DNA of 64,000 nucleotides, from assembly GCF_007833795.1 (NCBI RefSeq), contig NZ_CP032702.1, positions 2,232,001 to 2,296,000 of the forward strand, in the 5' to 3' direction. The position numbers were made by a program, and so were the translations under genes. The notes beneath the pieces were generated by a model. It did no database searches and was not told the origin of the DNA. It worked only from the letters and a program-made list of their open reading frames with translations. The stretch is from Candidatus Pantoea soli. Its GTDB lineage: Bacteria > Pseudomonadota > Gammaproteobacteria > Enterobacterales > Enterobacteriaceae. Positions within the stretch are counted from its first letter, which is position 1. Every line of letters starts with the position of its first letter. Shown here piece by piece: positions 1 through 6,583 of the stretch.

Positions 1-194
1 TGCCCCTGCTTATTGATCAGCGTGTCGAACCGCGCGGCATACTCTTTATCTTTGTATTCCCCGGCGTCAAACGCCAGCCAGTGGCCGGAAAGGGCTTCGG
101 TGTTGGTCTGCGCATAGTGGCGCATCTCTTTTAGCTGTGAGGTGACGTCACGCAGGTAGTCAGTTTTGGTCTTGATTGCCTCTGAATCACTCAT
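1..194 (-). CDS. Hypothetical protein, 3' part outside window
   Basis: Open leftward frame starting at ATG 194 (MSDSEAIKTKTDYLRDV...) and running off the left edge after about 64 residues. It is charged, largely helical in composition and has no signal peptide or membrane segment in the visible part. A purine stretch precedes the start. It is the fourth consecutive leftward gene below the divergent repressor region at 1807-1870, so it probably belongs to that phage-like unit. I do not recognise the family. Confidence 0.5.
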   Translation of the reverse strand, partial: MSDSEAIKTKTDYLRDVTSQLKEMRHYAQTNTEALSGHWLAFDAGEYKDKEYAARFDTLINKQG

Positions 195-345
195 GTTATT
201 TTCCTTTTTGCGTTAAAAGCCAGTTAAAATAACGTCTGAATGAATAAGGCTAGCTGAATATAGCGAAGCCGCACTAAGAATAATCGGAAGCGTGTAGCGG
301 ACCGGAGGTAAAACGGACTTCCCTGTCCTGATTCTATCCCTGTAG

Positions 346-975
346 TTAAGCGTATTTTTTCGCCAGGGCAATCAGCTCATCTTTTGCCGCGCCGCCCAGC
401 TTCAGCACACCCTGCTCTACGAAGCTAAACGCTTTGGCAAAATCCCGCACGCCGTCCGCCACCTCGTCCCGGACGGCGCTGGCCGCCGTAGCTGGCGCGC
501 TGGCAGAAGCTGCGTCCTGTGTCGCTGCGGCAGGTGCGCTGGCCGGGGCCGCATCCTGTGTCGCTGCGGCAGGCGCGCTGGCCGGGGCCGCGTCCTGCGT
601 CGCTGCGGCAGGTGCGCTGGCAGAAGCCGCGTGCGGCTCTGCCGTCACCGGCTGCTGATCCTGACGGATGCCAGGCGTCGCGGCGGTTGAGGCGCCGGCG
701 CTGGCTGAACCATTGGCCAGCGGATCCTGCGTTGCCAGCTGCTGGTCCAGATCCACCGGTGCATCAGCCGCAGCGGGCTGAGCCGCAACCTGCGGTGCCA
801 CCGCCGCGCTGTCACCCGGCGTCGCGCTGGCCGCCGGCGCGGCAGCCGGAGCCGGCGTCTCCGGGGTGGCCACGTGCGGTGCGGCCGCGGTCTCATTGGC
901 GAAACTCTCCAGCGGTGAAAAGTCGTGATCGCTGGCGCTGCTGGTTTTTGCGTTGATAACAGTTTGGTCAGTCAT
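346..975 (-). CDS. Ala/Pro-rich repeat protein of phage-like cassette
   Basis: 209-residue protein if started at ATG 975, which has a GGAGAAAACT ribosome site just upstream; an open frame extends further but lacks this support. Residues 1-100 are Ala/Pro/Ser/Thr-rich and look disordered. A 13-residue unit (SAPAAATQDAAPA type) then occurs three times with a partial fourth. The last 45 residues are a plausible helical domain ending DELIALAKKYA. No signal peptide. It lies downstream of two membrane/coiled-coil genes on the same strand. The function is unknown; the layout suggests a linker or scaffold with a folded C-terminal domain. Confidence 0.55.
   Translation of the reverse strand: MTDQTVINAKTSSASDHDFSPLESFANETAAAPHVATPETPAPAAAPAASATPGDSAAVAPQVAAQPAAADAPVDLDQQLATQDPLANGSASAGASTAATPGIRQDQQPVTAEPHAASASAPAAATQDAAPASAPAAATQDAAPASAPAAATQDAASASAPATAASAVRDEVADGVRDFAKAFSFVEQGVLKLGGAAKDELIALAKKYA
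494..631. repeat. 39-bp tandem repeat inside the Ala/Pro-rich gene
   Basis: Units begin at 494, 533, 572 and 611 (last one partial), each 39 bp, so copy-number change keeps the reading frame. Units differ by only a few bases. On the minus strand they encode the 13-residue SAPAAATQDAAPA-type repeat. Confidence 0.85.
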
Positions 976-1033
976 AGTTTTCTCCTTCATGCTAAATAAA
1001 GACCGCAACCGCCGTTGCGCGGCTGCGATCCGC

Positions 1034-1363
1034 TCAGTGATTCGCATCATGGCCTCCGTTACGTTGTGCTGGCGCGGGCGTTTCTGATGCCGGTGCCGGT
1101 TTGTGTGCCGTAAGAACATCCAGTTTCTTTTGCAGCACAATCAGCTGCCCGGTCAGTTCTGCGACCCGGGCTTCGCGGCGATCGGAGATCGCCCGGTACT
1201 GCTGCCGAATCTCTTCAACGCGCTCGTTAGCGTTGTTGCTGACATAAAGAAACAGAATGGTCATTGCCACACACACCAGCGACAGCAGCAGCAGCAGGCC
1301 TCCCAGCAGCAGATGTCGCCGATGGCTTTTCACCACCCATTCACTGTTTATCTGCACCATCAC
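1034..1363 (-). CDS. Small membrane protein with coiled coil, phage-like
   Basis: About 109 residues, starting at GTG 1363 or ATG 1360; a GGAGGAGAACC ribosome site serves either. A positively charged N-terminus (VKSHRRHLL) precedes one Leu-rich membrane segment at about residues 18-41. A heptad-like helix (NERVEEIRQQYRAISDRREA...) and a Pro-rich tail ending in QRNGGHDANH follow. Its 5' end overlaps the upstream gene by 23 bp, implying translational coupling. One membrane anchor plus coiled coil is typical of phage spanin- or lysis-accessory-like proteins, but no specific family is recognised. Confidence 0.5.
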   Translation of the reverse strand: MMVQINSEWVVKSHRRHLLLGGLLLLLSLVCVAMTILFLYVSNNANERVEEIRQQYRAISDRREARVAELTGQLIVLQKKLDVLTAHKPAPASETPAPAQRNGGHDANH

Positions 1364-1730
1364 GGTTCTCCTCCAGAGTAGTAATCAGTTGATTGATCTG
1401 ACTGCGGAACTTATCGCTGTGATCGGATTCGGTGGTCGCCAGCAGGATGCCGAGTGCGTTTTTGATTAACCGCAAATCGGTCTCCAGCGATGAGATACGC
1501 CGCAGGTTTTTATCGTGACGAATACGCAACTCATCGTTTTCCTGGCGCATCAGCGCGTGGCTCTCCTTGAGAAGCAGCACCTGCTCTTTGTAGCTGGTGA
1601 TGATCTCGCCGCCTGCGCGATTGCTGGTGACGATAGCGGCAATACCCGCCATTAACGGTTTCCAGAACACCGCTGCCGCGCCCCCGCCGAGAAGCAGTGC
1701 GCCAACGCTGGTGACCAAACTACTCTCCAT
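1341..1730 (-). CDS. Membrane-anchored coiled-coil protein, phage-like
   Basis: 129 residues from ATG 1730 with a GAGGTGAGGC ribosome site. A Gly/Ala-rich hydrophobic N-terminus (LVTSVGALLLGGGAAAVFW..., residues 5-35) could form one or two membrane segments. A long charged coiled coil follows (KEQVLLLKESHALMRQEND..., residues 48-100). It is the first gene of the leftward unit, about 100 bp from the operator/promoter region shared with the repressor. Size and layout recall phage holin-like or Rz-like proteins; this is inference only. Confidence 0.5.
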   Translation of the reverse strand: MESSLVTSVGALLLGGGAAAVFWKPLMAGIAAIVTSNRAGGEIITSYKEQVLLLKESHALMRQENDELRIRHDKNLRRISSLETDLRLIKNALGILLATTESDHSDKFRSQINQLITTLEENRDGADKQ

Positions 1731-1806
1731 GCCTCACCTCTCAACACTGGCAAGTTAGCCGAAGGCTGCACGCTGACCCCCTTGCCAGTCCCGCGGTCAG
1801 CGCCAG

Positions 1807-1824
1807 ATTTAAGTTTACTTTAAT
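1807..1824. promoter_or_regulatory. P22 c2-type operator, site 1
   Basis: ATTTAAGTTTACTTTAAT fits the lambdoid P22 repressor operator pattern ANTNAAG-N4-CTTNANT at every fixed position. It overlaps the -35 element (TTTACT, 1814-1819) of the rightward repressor promoter. Operator function is inferred from position beside a CI-type repressor gene and from the second copy 24 bp away. Confidence 0.6.
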
Positions 1825-1830
1825 CATTTA

Positions 1831-1848
1831 ATTTAAGTATACTTAAGT
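1831..1848. promoter_or_regulatory. P22 c2-type operator, site 2
   Basis: ATTTAAGTATACTTAAGT contains a perfect 14-bp palindrome (1833-1846) and fits ANTNAAG-N4-CTTNANT. It covers the -10 element of the rightward promoter (TATACT, 1838-1843, 18 bp after TTTACT) and abuts the -35 of a leftward promoter (TTGACT, complement of 1846-1851, 17-bp spacer, AATGAT). Both divergent units could therefore be repressed from this site. Confidence 0.65.
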
Positions 1849-1870
1849 CAACCATTGAGGAGTTGTCAAG

Positions 1871-2515
1871 ATGATGAATAAAGAATCCACCGGCGAACGT
1901 ATTCGTAACCGACGCAAAGCGCTGGCCCTGACACAACTGGCGCTGGCGAAAGAGATTGGGGTGTCACATGTGGCCGTTTCCCAGTGGGAAAAGGAGGAGA
2001 CCGTGCCGCGCGGAGAGAATCTGCTGCGGCTGGCCGCCCTGCTGCAGTGTACGCCCGCCTGGATCATTGATGGTGAAGGTGAACTGTTTACGACTGCCGT
2101 TAACAGCAGCCGTATCGCCACGGTGCCGTTGCTGTCTTTGCAGCAGGCTGCGGGCTGGCTGGAAGAGTCGCGCATTGCGCTGCAGCAGCAGGCAACGCAT
2201 TTTCTCTATTGCGATACACCACTCAGCGAAACGGCACTGGCGGTGACGCTGGAGGATAATGCGATGGAGCCGCACTACCGAGCAGGTGACCAGCTGATCT
2301 TTGATCCGTCACGACCTGCCCGGCCGGGTGAGGTGGTGCTGGCGATTGCTGGCGGGGAAGTGGTGGTACGAATTTATCGCCTGCTTTCAACGCGGGATGA
2401 TGACACGCTGTTTGCGTTGCGCGCGCTGAATGCAGATTTTCCGGCGCTGCGCAGCGATGAACAGAGGCTGCAACTGGTCGGCAGCCTGACCGAACTGCGC
2501 CGTCATTTCGGTTAA
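1871..2515 (+). CDS. CI/LexA-like repressor with inactive S24 peptidase domain
   Basis: 214-residue DNA-binding repressor. Residues 8-66 form an HTH_3 domain (LTQLALAKEIGVSHVAVSQWE). Residues 85-210 form an S24/LexA-fold C-terminal domain. The family cleavage-site context is kept (VPLLSLQQAAGW, Ala94-Gly95). The nucleophile position of the G-[ND]-S-M motif reads Asn130-Ala131-Met132, and the general-base Lys position reads Arg167. RecA-stimulated self-cleavage should therefore be impossible. The start at ATG 1871 has GAGGAG 8 bp upstream. It is divergent from the phage-like leftward genes and probably represses them and itself through the operators at 1807-1848. Confidence 0.85.
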   Translation: MMNKESTGERIRNRRKALALTQLALAKEIGVSHVAVSQWEKEETVPRGENLLRLAALLQCTPAWIIDGEGELFTTAVNSSRIATVPLLSLQQAAGWLEESRIALQQQATHFLYCDTPLSETALAVTLEDNAMEPHYRAGDQLIFDPSRPARPGEVVLAIAGGEVVVRIYRLLSTRDDDTLFALRALNADFPALRSDEQRLQLVGSLTELRRHFG

Positions 2516-2528
2516 CCCGGCAGAAAAA

Positions 2529-2548
2529 AACCCGCGATAACGCGGGTT
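2529..2548 (-). terminator. Rho-independent terminator of the leftward 82-aa gene
   Basis: Stem AACCCGCG / CGCGGGTT (2529-2536 with 2541-2548) with a 4-base loop. Read leftward it is followed by a run of Ts (As at 2524-2530 on the plus strand), so it ends the gene at 2577-2825. It may also stop rightward repressor transcription weakly. Confidence 0.75.
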
Positions 2549-2576
2549 AAGTCGGGCAAAAACTACGGCAAAATCC

Positions 2577-2825
2577 TTACAGCGTGTCGGTCAGACAATC
2601 GACAATCACCTTGCCGTGGCTGTCTGTCTGCGTAATACGGTAGCTTACCGGCCAGGAACGGCGCGTACCGAGTTTGTCACACAGCCGCACGCTGCCTTTA
2701 TCCTGTCCGGCGGCGCTCACAACGCGCCATTCCGTTACCTCTTCCTGCCCGCGGTTGCGCAGACGCTTCTGGCACGTGGCCACCAGACTGTCACTTAGCT
2801 CTAATTTCAAATAATCACGTAACAT
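2577..2825 (-). CDS. Hypothetical 82-aa protein
   Basis: Start chosen at ATG 2825 because GGAGGTGAGAAAC sits directly upstream; the open frame extends further without a better site. The protein (MLRDYLKLELSDSLVATCQKRL...) is soluble, mixed alpha/beta in composition, with two Cys and no recognised motif. It has its own terminator at 2529-2548 and stands alone between the repressor and the BLUF-EAL gene. Function unknown. Confidence 0.6.
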   Translation of the reverse strand: MLRDYLKLELSDSLVATCQKRLRNRGQEEVTEWRVVSAAGQDKGSVRLCDKLGTRRSWPVSYRITQTDSHGKVIVDCLTDTL

Positions 2826-3074
2826 GTTTCTCACCTCCGGATAACGCCTGTACCATACGCCTTTCATTTATCCATTCAATCTAATTTATTTATCGATAAA
2901 CCCGGTTCTGGCAGTATTATCCGGTATTTCCTCCCCTGAATTTGCTTTGCCGCTTCGGTTATCACCCTTTTTCGTAAAATAGTGGGCACTCAGTGTGTTA
3001 AGCGCTGGACAGGCCCCGCTATTGCCCTTTTACTGTAGGAACAAACACTCTTCTTTTTGGGCCGGACACTCTGC

Positions 3075-4286
3075 ATGCTGACTACCATCCTTTATCGCAG
3101 CCACCTTTATGACCATGTTCCTGTGAAAACACTGCAGGACATGGTGGATAAAGCTAACAGGAAAAATGAGCGGTGCGATGTCACCGGCATTTTACTGTTT
3201 GACGGGCTGCACTTCTTCCAGCTACTGGAGGGACCGGATAAGGAAGTACAGGGAATTTACGATCGTATATGCCAGGACGCACGCCACCATAACCTTGTTG
3301 AACTGATGCATGATTTTGCGCCTTCACGCCGTTTCGGTAACGTCGGCATGGAGTTGTTTGATCTGCGCGAACACGAAAAATCCACGGTGTTGCAGGCCGT
3401 GCTGGATAAAGGCACCTCCCGTTACCAGCTCACCTATGACGATCGCGCCCTGCAGTTTTTGCGCACCTTTGTCGAGGCGCGCGAGAAAGAGAACTATTTT
3501 GAGATCCCGCCGGCAAATACCTGGGAATTTGTTTCAGATACGGCATCGCTGCGGGAAATCAACAGCTTCCAGCATCACGTGCAGGACTGCCGTTTTGCTT
3601 TCCAGCCGATCGTTGATCCCTTTTCGCGCCGTGTCACCGCCTGGGAGGCGCTGATCCGCACGCCGGGCGGCGGTTCACCGCAGGAGTATTTCTCGGCGTT
3701 TGGCGGTGACGCTATCTATCATGCGGATATTCAGTCGAAGAGCCTCGCTTTCAGCCTGGCGAAATCACTGGGGCTGGGCGATCAGACGCTGACCATCAAC
3801 CTGCTGCCAATGTCGCTGGTGACGGTGCCGAATGCCGTTGAGTATCTGTTAAAAGAGATAGACGCCAGCGGGCTGATTCCGGAACAGATTGTGGTGGAAG
3901 TCACCGAAAACGAAATCATTTCCCGCGCGGAAGAGTTTGCCGCCGAAGTGAAAAAGCTCAAGGCGGCCGGTATCAGCCTGGCGCTGGACGATTTTGGTGC
4001 CGGTTTTGCCGGACTGTCGCTGCTGGCGAAGTTCCAGCCGGACAAAATCAAAATAGACCGTGAGATTATCAGCGATGTGCACAAAAGCGGCCCGAAGCAG
4101 GCGATTGTGCATGCGATTATCAAGTGCTGCGCCTCGCTGGAGATTGCGGTGATCGCAGAGGGCGTGGAAAAAGCCGAAGAGTGGATGTGGCTGGAAGCCG
4201 TAGGCATCAGCCAGTTTCAGGGTTACCTGTTTGCCCGTCCGCATTTCAATGGATTCCCGGTGGTCTCCTGGCCGGAGATCAGATAA
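3075..4286 (+). CDS. BLUF-EAL blue-light-regulated c-di-GMP phosphodiesterase (BlrP1-like)
   Basis: 403 residues. The N-terminal BLUF flavin photosensor (1-95) keeps Tyr7 (LYRS), Asn31 and Gln49 (HFFQLLEGP). A linker leads to an EAL domain (about 160-400). Unlike E. coli BluF, the metal and substrate residues appear intact: AWEALIR, TINLLP, VVEVTENE, LDDFGAGFAG, DKIKID, AEGVE and FQGYLFARP. It should thus hydrolyse c-di-GMP under blue light, as described for Klebsiella BlrP1, rather than act only as an antirepressor. ATG 3075 begins the family-typical MLTTILYRS; an upstream TTG at 3057 is possible. A YmgB/AriR-type gene lies about 460 bp downstream on the other strand, echoing the E. coli bluF-ymgB neighbourhood. 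Confidence 0.88.
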   Translation: MLTTILYRSHLYDHVPVKTLQDMVDKANRKNERCDVTGILLFDGLHFFQLLEGPDKEVQGIYDRICQDARHHNLVELMHDFAPSRRFGNVGMELFDLREHEKSTVLQAVLDKGTSRYQLTYDDRALQFLRTFVEAREKENYFEIPPANTWEFVSDTASLREINSFQHHVQDCRFAFQPIVDPFSRRVTAWEALIRTPGGGSPQEYFSAFGGDAIYHADIQSKSLAFSLAKSLGLGDQTLTINLLPMSLVTVPNAVEYLLKEIDASGLIPEQIVVEVTENEIISRAEEFAAEVKKLKAAGISLALDDFGAGFAGLSLLAKFQPDKIKIDREIISDVHKSGPKQAIVHAIIKCCASLEIAVIAEGVEKAEEWMWLEAVGISQFQGYLFARPHFNGFPVVSWPEIR

Positions 4287-4322
4287 CCCGCAGTGCCCCG
4301 CCGTCTTTCGGGCGGCGGGCAT

Positions 4323-4502
4323 TCAGCGTGTTTTCACCGGCTCATTGAGACGCTCGCCCAGTATCTTATATTTCATCAGTTCAAACGTCCGCTGCGTCAT
4401 GGGAACGGCACTGCAGGGGCGAAACCAGCCAAACTGCTTCTGGTAAAGCCACACTTCAGGAAAGCGTTCGCCATCTTTAACCCAGTAATAGCCATCTTGC
4501 AT
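4323..4502 (-). CDS. Small FYWV/PEVW-family protein, copy 1
   Basis: 59 residues (MQDGYYWVKDGERFPEVW...). It shares the pattern G-[FY]-Y-W-V, then PEVW, then an aromatic-rich middle and a C-terminal K/R-I-L-G-E-R-L segment with two other genes at 5912 and 6183. The shared spacing across three separate genes supports it being real. No signal peptide or membrane segment; Trp/Tyr-rich. It is convergent with the BLUF-EAL gene. I do not recognise a named family. Confidence 0.65.
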   Translation of the reverse strand: MQDGYYWVKDGERFPEVWLYQKQFGWFRPCSAVPMTQRTFELMKYKILGERLNEPVKTR

Positions 4503-4746
4503 AATCGTGCCTGTCGAAAAATTCAGTGATCAGTAAGCGATAAAGATCCGGCGCAACGCGCCCGCTGCGCCGGGATCGGGAAAACCGTCCTGACGGATCA
4601 CTTTAGCAGAAAGCGGCTCAGGCGTCTTTTGCGCTGCGCTTAGCGGGAAAGGTCAGAGGGGAAAATGGCCCCTGGCACAGGGGCAAACAGGTTGAAAACG
4701 AACGTCCCTGTTTCGTCAATGGAGCAGATAACGCAGACAACTTGCT

Positions 4747-5010
4747 TCAGGAAGGAATATCCTCAGGCACGCGCTGAACGATCAGCTCCAGCGCCTGACG
4801 GTAAATATCCAGCTGAACCACATCCTGTTCTGATTCCAGTCTTTCCAGCAGCGCCAGAATGATATCTTTGTTACTGACCCGTAATTTTACTGCGGCCAGC
4901 TGTTTGTAAATAATCGCAATCACTTCTTTTTCGCTGGTATATTGCGGACCGGCGTTTTTAATATATTCCGCTAACTGAGACTCTGTTGATACCGATGTTC
5001 TCTGTTCCAT
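4747..5010 (-). CDS. YmgB/AriR-family biofilm and acid-resistance regulator
   Basis: 87 residues from ATG 5010, with GAGG 7 bp upstream. The C-terminal half (SNKDIILALLERLESEQDV...LELIVQRV) closely follows the E. coli YmgB/AriR pattern NKNIILSLIHSLE...LEIVLRY. These are small helical dimeric proteins; E. coli YmgB lies in the BluR/BluF-controlled ycgZ-ymgABC operon and affects biofilm and acid survival through the Rcs system. The upstream region holds a MerR-type dyad at 5177-5205, and a BLUF-EAL photoreceptor lies downstream on the opposite strand. A paralogue such as YmgA cannot be excluded. Confidence 0.8.
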   Translation of the reverse strand: MEQRTSVSTESQLAEYIKNAGPQYTSEKEVIAIIYKQLAAVKLRVSNKDIILALLERLESEQDVVQLDIYRQALELIVQRVPEDIPS

Positions 5011-5176
5011 AACAAGCCTCACGATTTGATTTACAGCTGGCGCTGCCGCATTAACATGCAAAGAAGATTTGAATCAGCACAGTAAAAAAGGAGCCTCTGA
5101 AAGTGGAAATCCACAACACCTTCAGAGGCGATGCAATGCATCATTCGTTACGTGTGACTGATTGCCACACCGAGAA

Positions 5177-5205
5177 GTTATACAAAGTTCGTAAACTTGT
5201 ACAAC
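5177..5205. promoter_or_regulatory. MerR/MlrA-type dyad near ymgB-like promoter
   Basis: GTTATACAA-N11-TTGTACAAC, an inverted repeat with one mismatch. MlrA, the paralogue of the blue-light repressor BluR, is known to bind TTGTACA-N12-TGTACAA-type sites. The site lies about 170 bp upstream of the YmgB-like start. Binding by a BluR- or MlrA-like protein is inferred. Confidence 0.5.
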
Positions 5206-5408
5206 CCTTTCATTAGCATTTTGTGTGGTCAGAGGAGAATAAACGTTCACTTCTTCACACTTCCTCACCTGAAATAAACGAATTAAAACCGAAAAATCAT
5301 CAGGTTAAAATCCATTTTTGCCGAGCCTGCCTTCCAGGTCCTTCATTCTATTAAATAAAAATTTTTAGCTAAAAATTTCCAGTAATGGCTTCTATACAAC
5401 CCGCGCAA

Positions 5409-5438
5409 AGTTGTACAGGTATGCCAAACTGTACAACT
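5409..5438. promoter_or_regulatory. Perfect MerR/MlrA-type dyad upstream of acidic small gene
   Basis: AGTTGTACAG-N10-CTGTACAACT is a perfect 10-bp inverted repeat. In the register of the known MlrA site it reads TTGTACA-N12-TGTACAA exactly. It lies about 100 bp upstream of the start at 5541, consistent with a promoter-region operator. Confidence 0.6.
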
Positions 5439-5540
5439 TAACCCTTCTGCGTGTAGAGTGTGAAAACGATTTCGGCCAGCGCAACTGCCTGATCGGAACA
5501 GGGTATTCATCAAACCGTTAAGTGAGAGATGGAGAGCGAT

Positions 5541-5741
5541 ATGAAGCAACACAGTACCAATGAGGAGCGGAATAAAGAGGGTGATGTGCATAAAGGTCTG
5601 CCGGAAGCGGCACCGAATGCCGGCAATGCCTATGAAGAAGATGATCATCCGGCTACCGATAACGCTAATGAACATGGCGAAATCCCCCGCACGCGAGACG
5701 ACAGTGAGGATGATAAAAAAGATCCTTATCAGGATCAGTAA
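5541..5741 (+). CDS. Small acidic, disordered protein
   Basis: 66 residues (MKQHSTNEERNKEGDV...DPYQDQ), very rich in Asp, Glu and Asn, with no Cys, no membrane segment and almost no hydrophobic stretch. ATG 5541 is preferred over 5529 because GGAG lies 8 bp upstream. It is preceded by a perfect MerR-type dyad (5409-5438) and followed by a strong hairpin. It may belong to the same regulon as the divergent YmgB-like gene. Function unknown; composition resembles stress-protective hydrophilic proteins. Confidence 0.6.
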   Translation: MKQHSTNEERNKEGDVHKGLPEAAPNAGNAYEEDDHPATDNANEHGEIPRTRDDSEDDKKDPYQDQ

Positions 5742-5750
5742 CGAGGATTT

Positions 5751-5783
5751 AATAACGTCTGGACCGACCCACCAGACGTTATT
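5751..5783 (+). terminator. Terminator after the acidic gene
   Basis: Perfect 12-bp stem AATAACGTCTGG / CCAGACGTTATT with a 9-base loop, followed by TTTCTCTCT. It begins 9 bp after the stop codon at 5741. Confidence 0.7.
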
Positions 5784-5911
5784 TCTCTCTGCTGCACCCT
5801 GCGTGCTTAAATAAGCGCAGCGGCTATCTGGATTGATCATTGTGTTGAATTAATACATTATTTTGCGGAAATCAGCGAAGGCGTGCCTTCATTCATTTCT
5901 GGAGAGCACTA

Positions 5912-6088
5912 ATGGAAACGGGTTTTTACTGGGTAGGCAGCAGTACAACGGAGCCGGAAGTGTGGTATTGGGACGCCAGCCGCGGTTTTTACCGTCCAAT
6001 GGAGCCAATACCGCTCTCTCTGCCGCGTTTCAACTCTGCTGGCTTTAAACTTCTCAGTGGTAAACTAACGCCGCCGGAAGAACCGTAG
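5912..6088 (+). CDS. Small FYWV/PEVW-family protein, copy 2
   Basis: 58 residues (METGFYWVGSSTTEPEVW...). GGAG lies 7 bp upstream of ATG 5912. It aligns with the proteins at 4323 and 6183 through GFYWV, EPEVW, the aromatic centre, a Pro pair and the C-terminal F-K-L-L-S-G-K-L. It is about 95 bp upstream of copy 3 on the same strand, likely a tandem duplication. Function unknown. Confidence 0.65.
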   Translation: METGFYWVGSSTTEPEVWYWDASRGFYRPMEPIPLSLPRFNSAGFKLLSGKLTPPEEP

Positions 6089-6182
6089 TCGACTTTTGTT
6101 CTCGTCTGTTCCGGCGAATATTTCCGGTTACGCTGTTAAGCGCAGCGTAGCTGGACTATATTCCTCTCAGGAGGAGACGATG

Positions 6183-6356
6183 ATGCAGGAAGGATTTTAC
6201 TGGGTGCAGCGTGGCACAAGCGAACCGGAAGTGTGGTTCTATTCAGCTGACCAGGCCGGAGCCTGGTTTGAACCCACGAAGAATGAGCCAATCGATCAGC
6301 ATCGCTTTGCCGGGCTGGGTTACAGAGTGATCAGCGAACGGCTTTCACTCTCCTGA
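6183..6356 (+). CDS. Small FYWV/PEVW-family protein, copy 3
   Basis: 57 residues (MQEGFYWVQRGTSEPEVW...). Two adjacent ATGs exist; 6183 is chosen because GAGGAG at 6171-6176 then has the better spacing. It shares GFYWV, SEPEVW and the terminal RVISERL with the other two copies and ends in a strong terminator at 6364-6390. Soluble, aromatic-rich, no signal peptide. Family and role unrecognised. Confidence 0.68.
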   Translation: MQEGFYWVQRGTSEPEVWFYSADQAGAWFEPTKNEPIDQHRFAGLGYRVISERLSLS

Positions 6357-6363
6357 AACACAG

Positions 6364-6390
6364 ACCGCCTTTCCGCAGGCGGTTTTTATT
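6364..6390 (+). terminator. Rho-independent terminator
   Basis: Stem ACCGCCT / AGGCGGT (6364-6370 with 6377-6383) followed by TTTTTATTTT. It ends the small gene at 6183-6356. Confidence 0.85.
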
Positions 6391-6444
6391 TTCTGCCGCC
6401 CGGTGCGCCACGCGCGTTGTCCCTGCCCTGTCGCCGCCAGAAAA

Positions 6445-6464
6445 AAACCTCCCGCAGGAGGTTT
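6445..6464 (-). terminator. Terminator of the leftward 37-aa gene
   Basis: Stem AAACCTCC / GGAGGTTT with loop CGCA. Read leftward it is followed by a T run (As at 6441-6447). It lies just past the stop codon of the gene at 6470-6583. Confidence 0.75.
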
Positions 6465-6469
6465 CTTCA

Positions 6470-6583
6470 TCAGATGGATGTTGGCGCGTTTTCATCCGGG
6501 AATGTGGTGCCATCCTCGTCATCTTCATCCGGTAAAGGCTCATCATCTGGCAAAGGGATGGGATCATCAGGACGCTCAGACAT
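6470..6583 (-). CDS. Tiny acidic Pro/Asp-rich protein
   Basis: 37 residues (MSERPDDPIPLPDDEPLP...), too short for ordinary gene finders. Support comes from a near-perfect ribosome site (GGAGGTAGAT before ATG 6583), a matching terminator at 6445-6464 and a composition unlike random sequence: over a third Asp/Glu plus many Pro. Function unknown. Confidence 0.55.
   Translation of the reverse strand: MSERPDDPIPLPDDEPLPDEDDEDGTTFPDENAPTSI

Larger units (their letters stand above)
5011..5540. other. 530-bp divergent regulatory region with two MerR-type dyads
   Basis: No convincing gene. The stretch is more AT-rich than its surroundings and lies between the leftward YmgB-like gene and the rightward acidic gene. 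It contains the dyads annotated at 5177-5205 and 5409-5438 plus an extra half-site pair TATACAAC / GTTGTACA at 5393-5417. The short leftward open frame across it has no ribosome site and is rejected. Confidence 0.6.

Noticed and set aside
4293..4320. GC-rich hairpin after the BLUF-EAL gene as a terminator
   Set aside because: A stem is present but no T run follows on either strand, so I could not support a terminator call.
5343..5840. 165-codon leftward open frame
   Set aside because: Runs antisense through the acidic gene and its terminator and covers the MerR-type dyads; no start signal.
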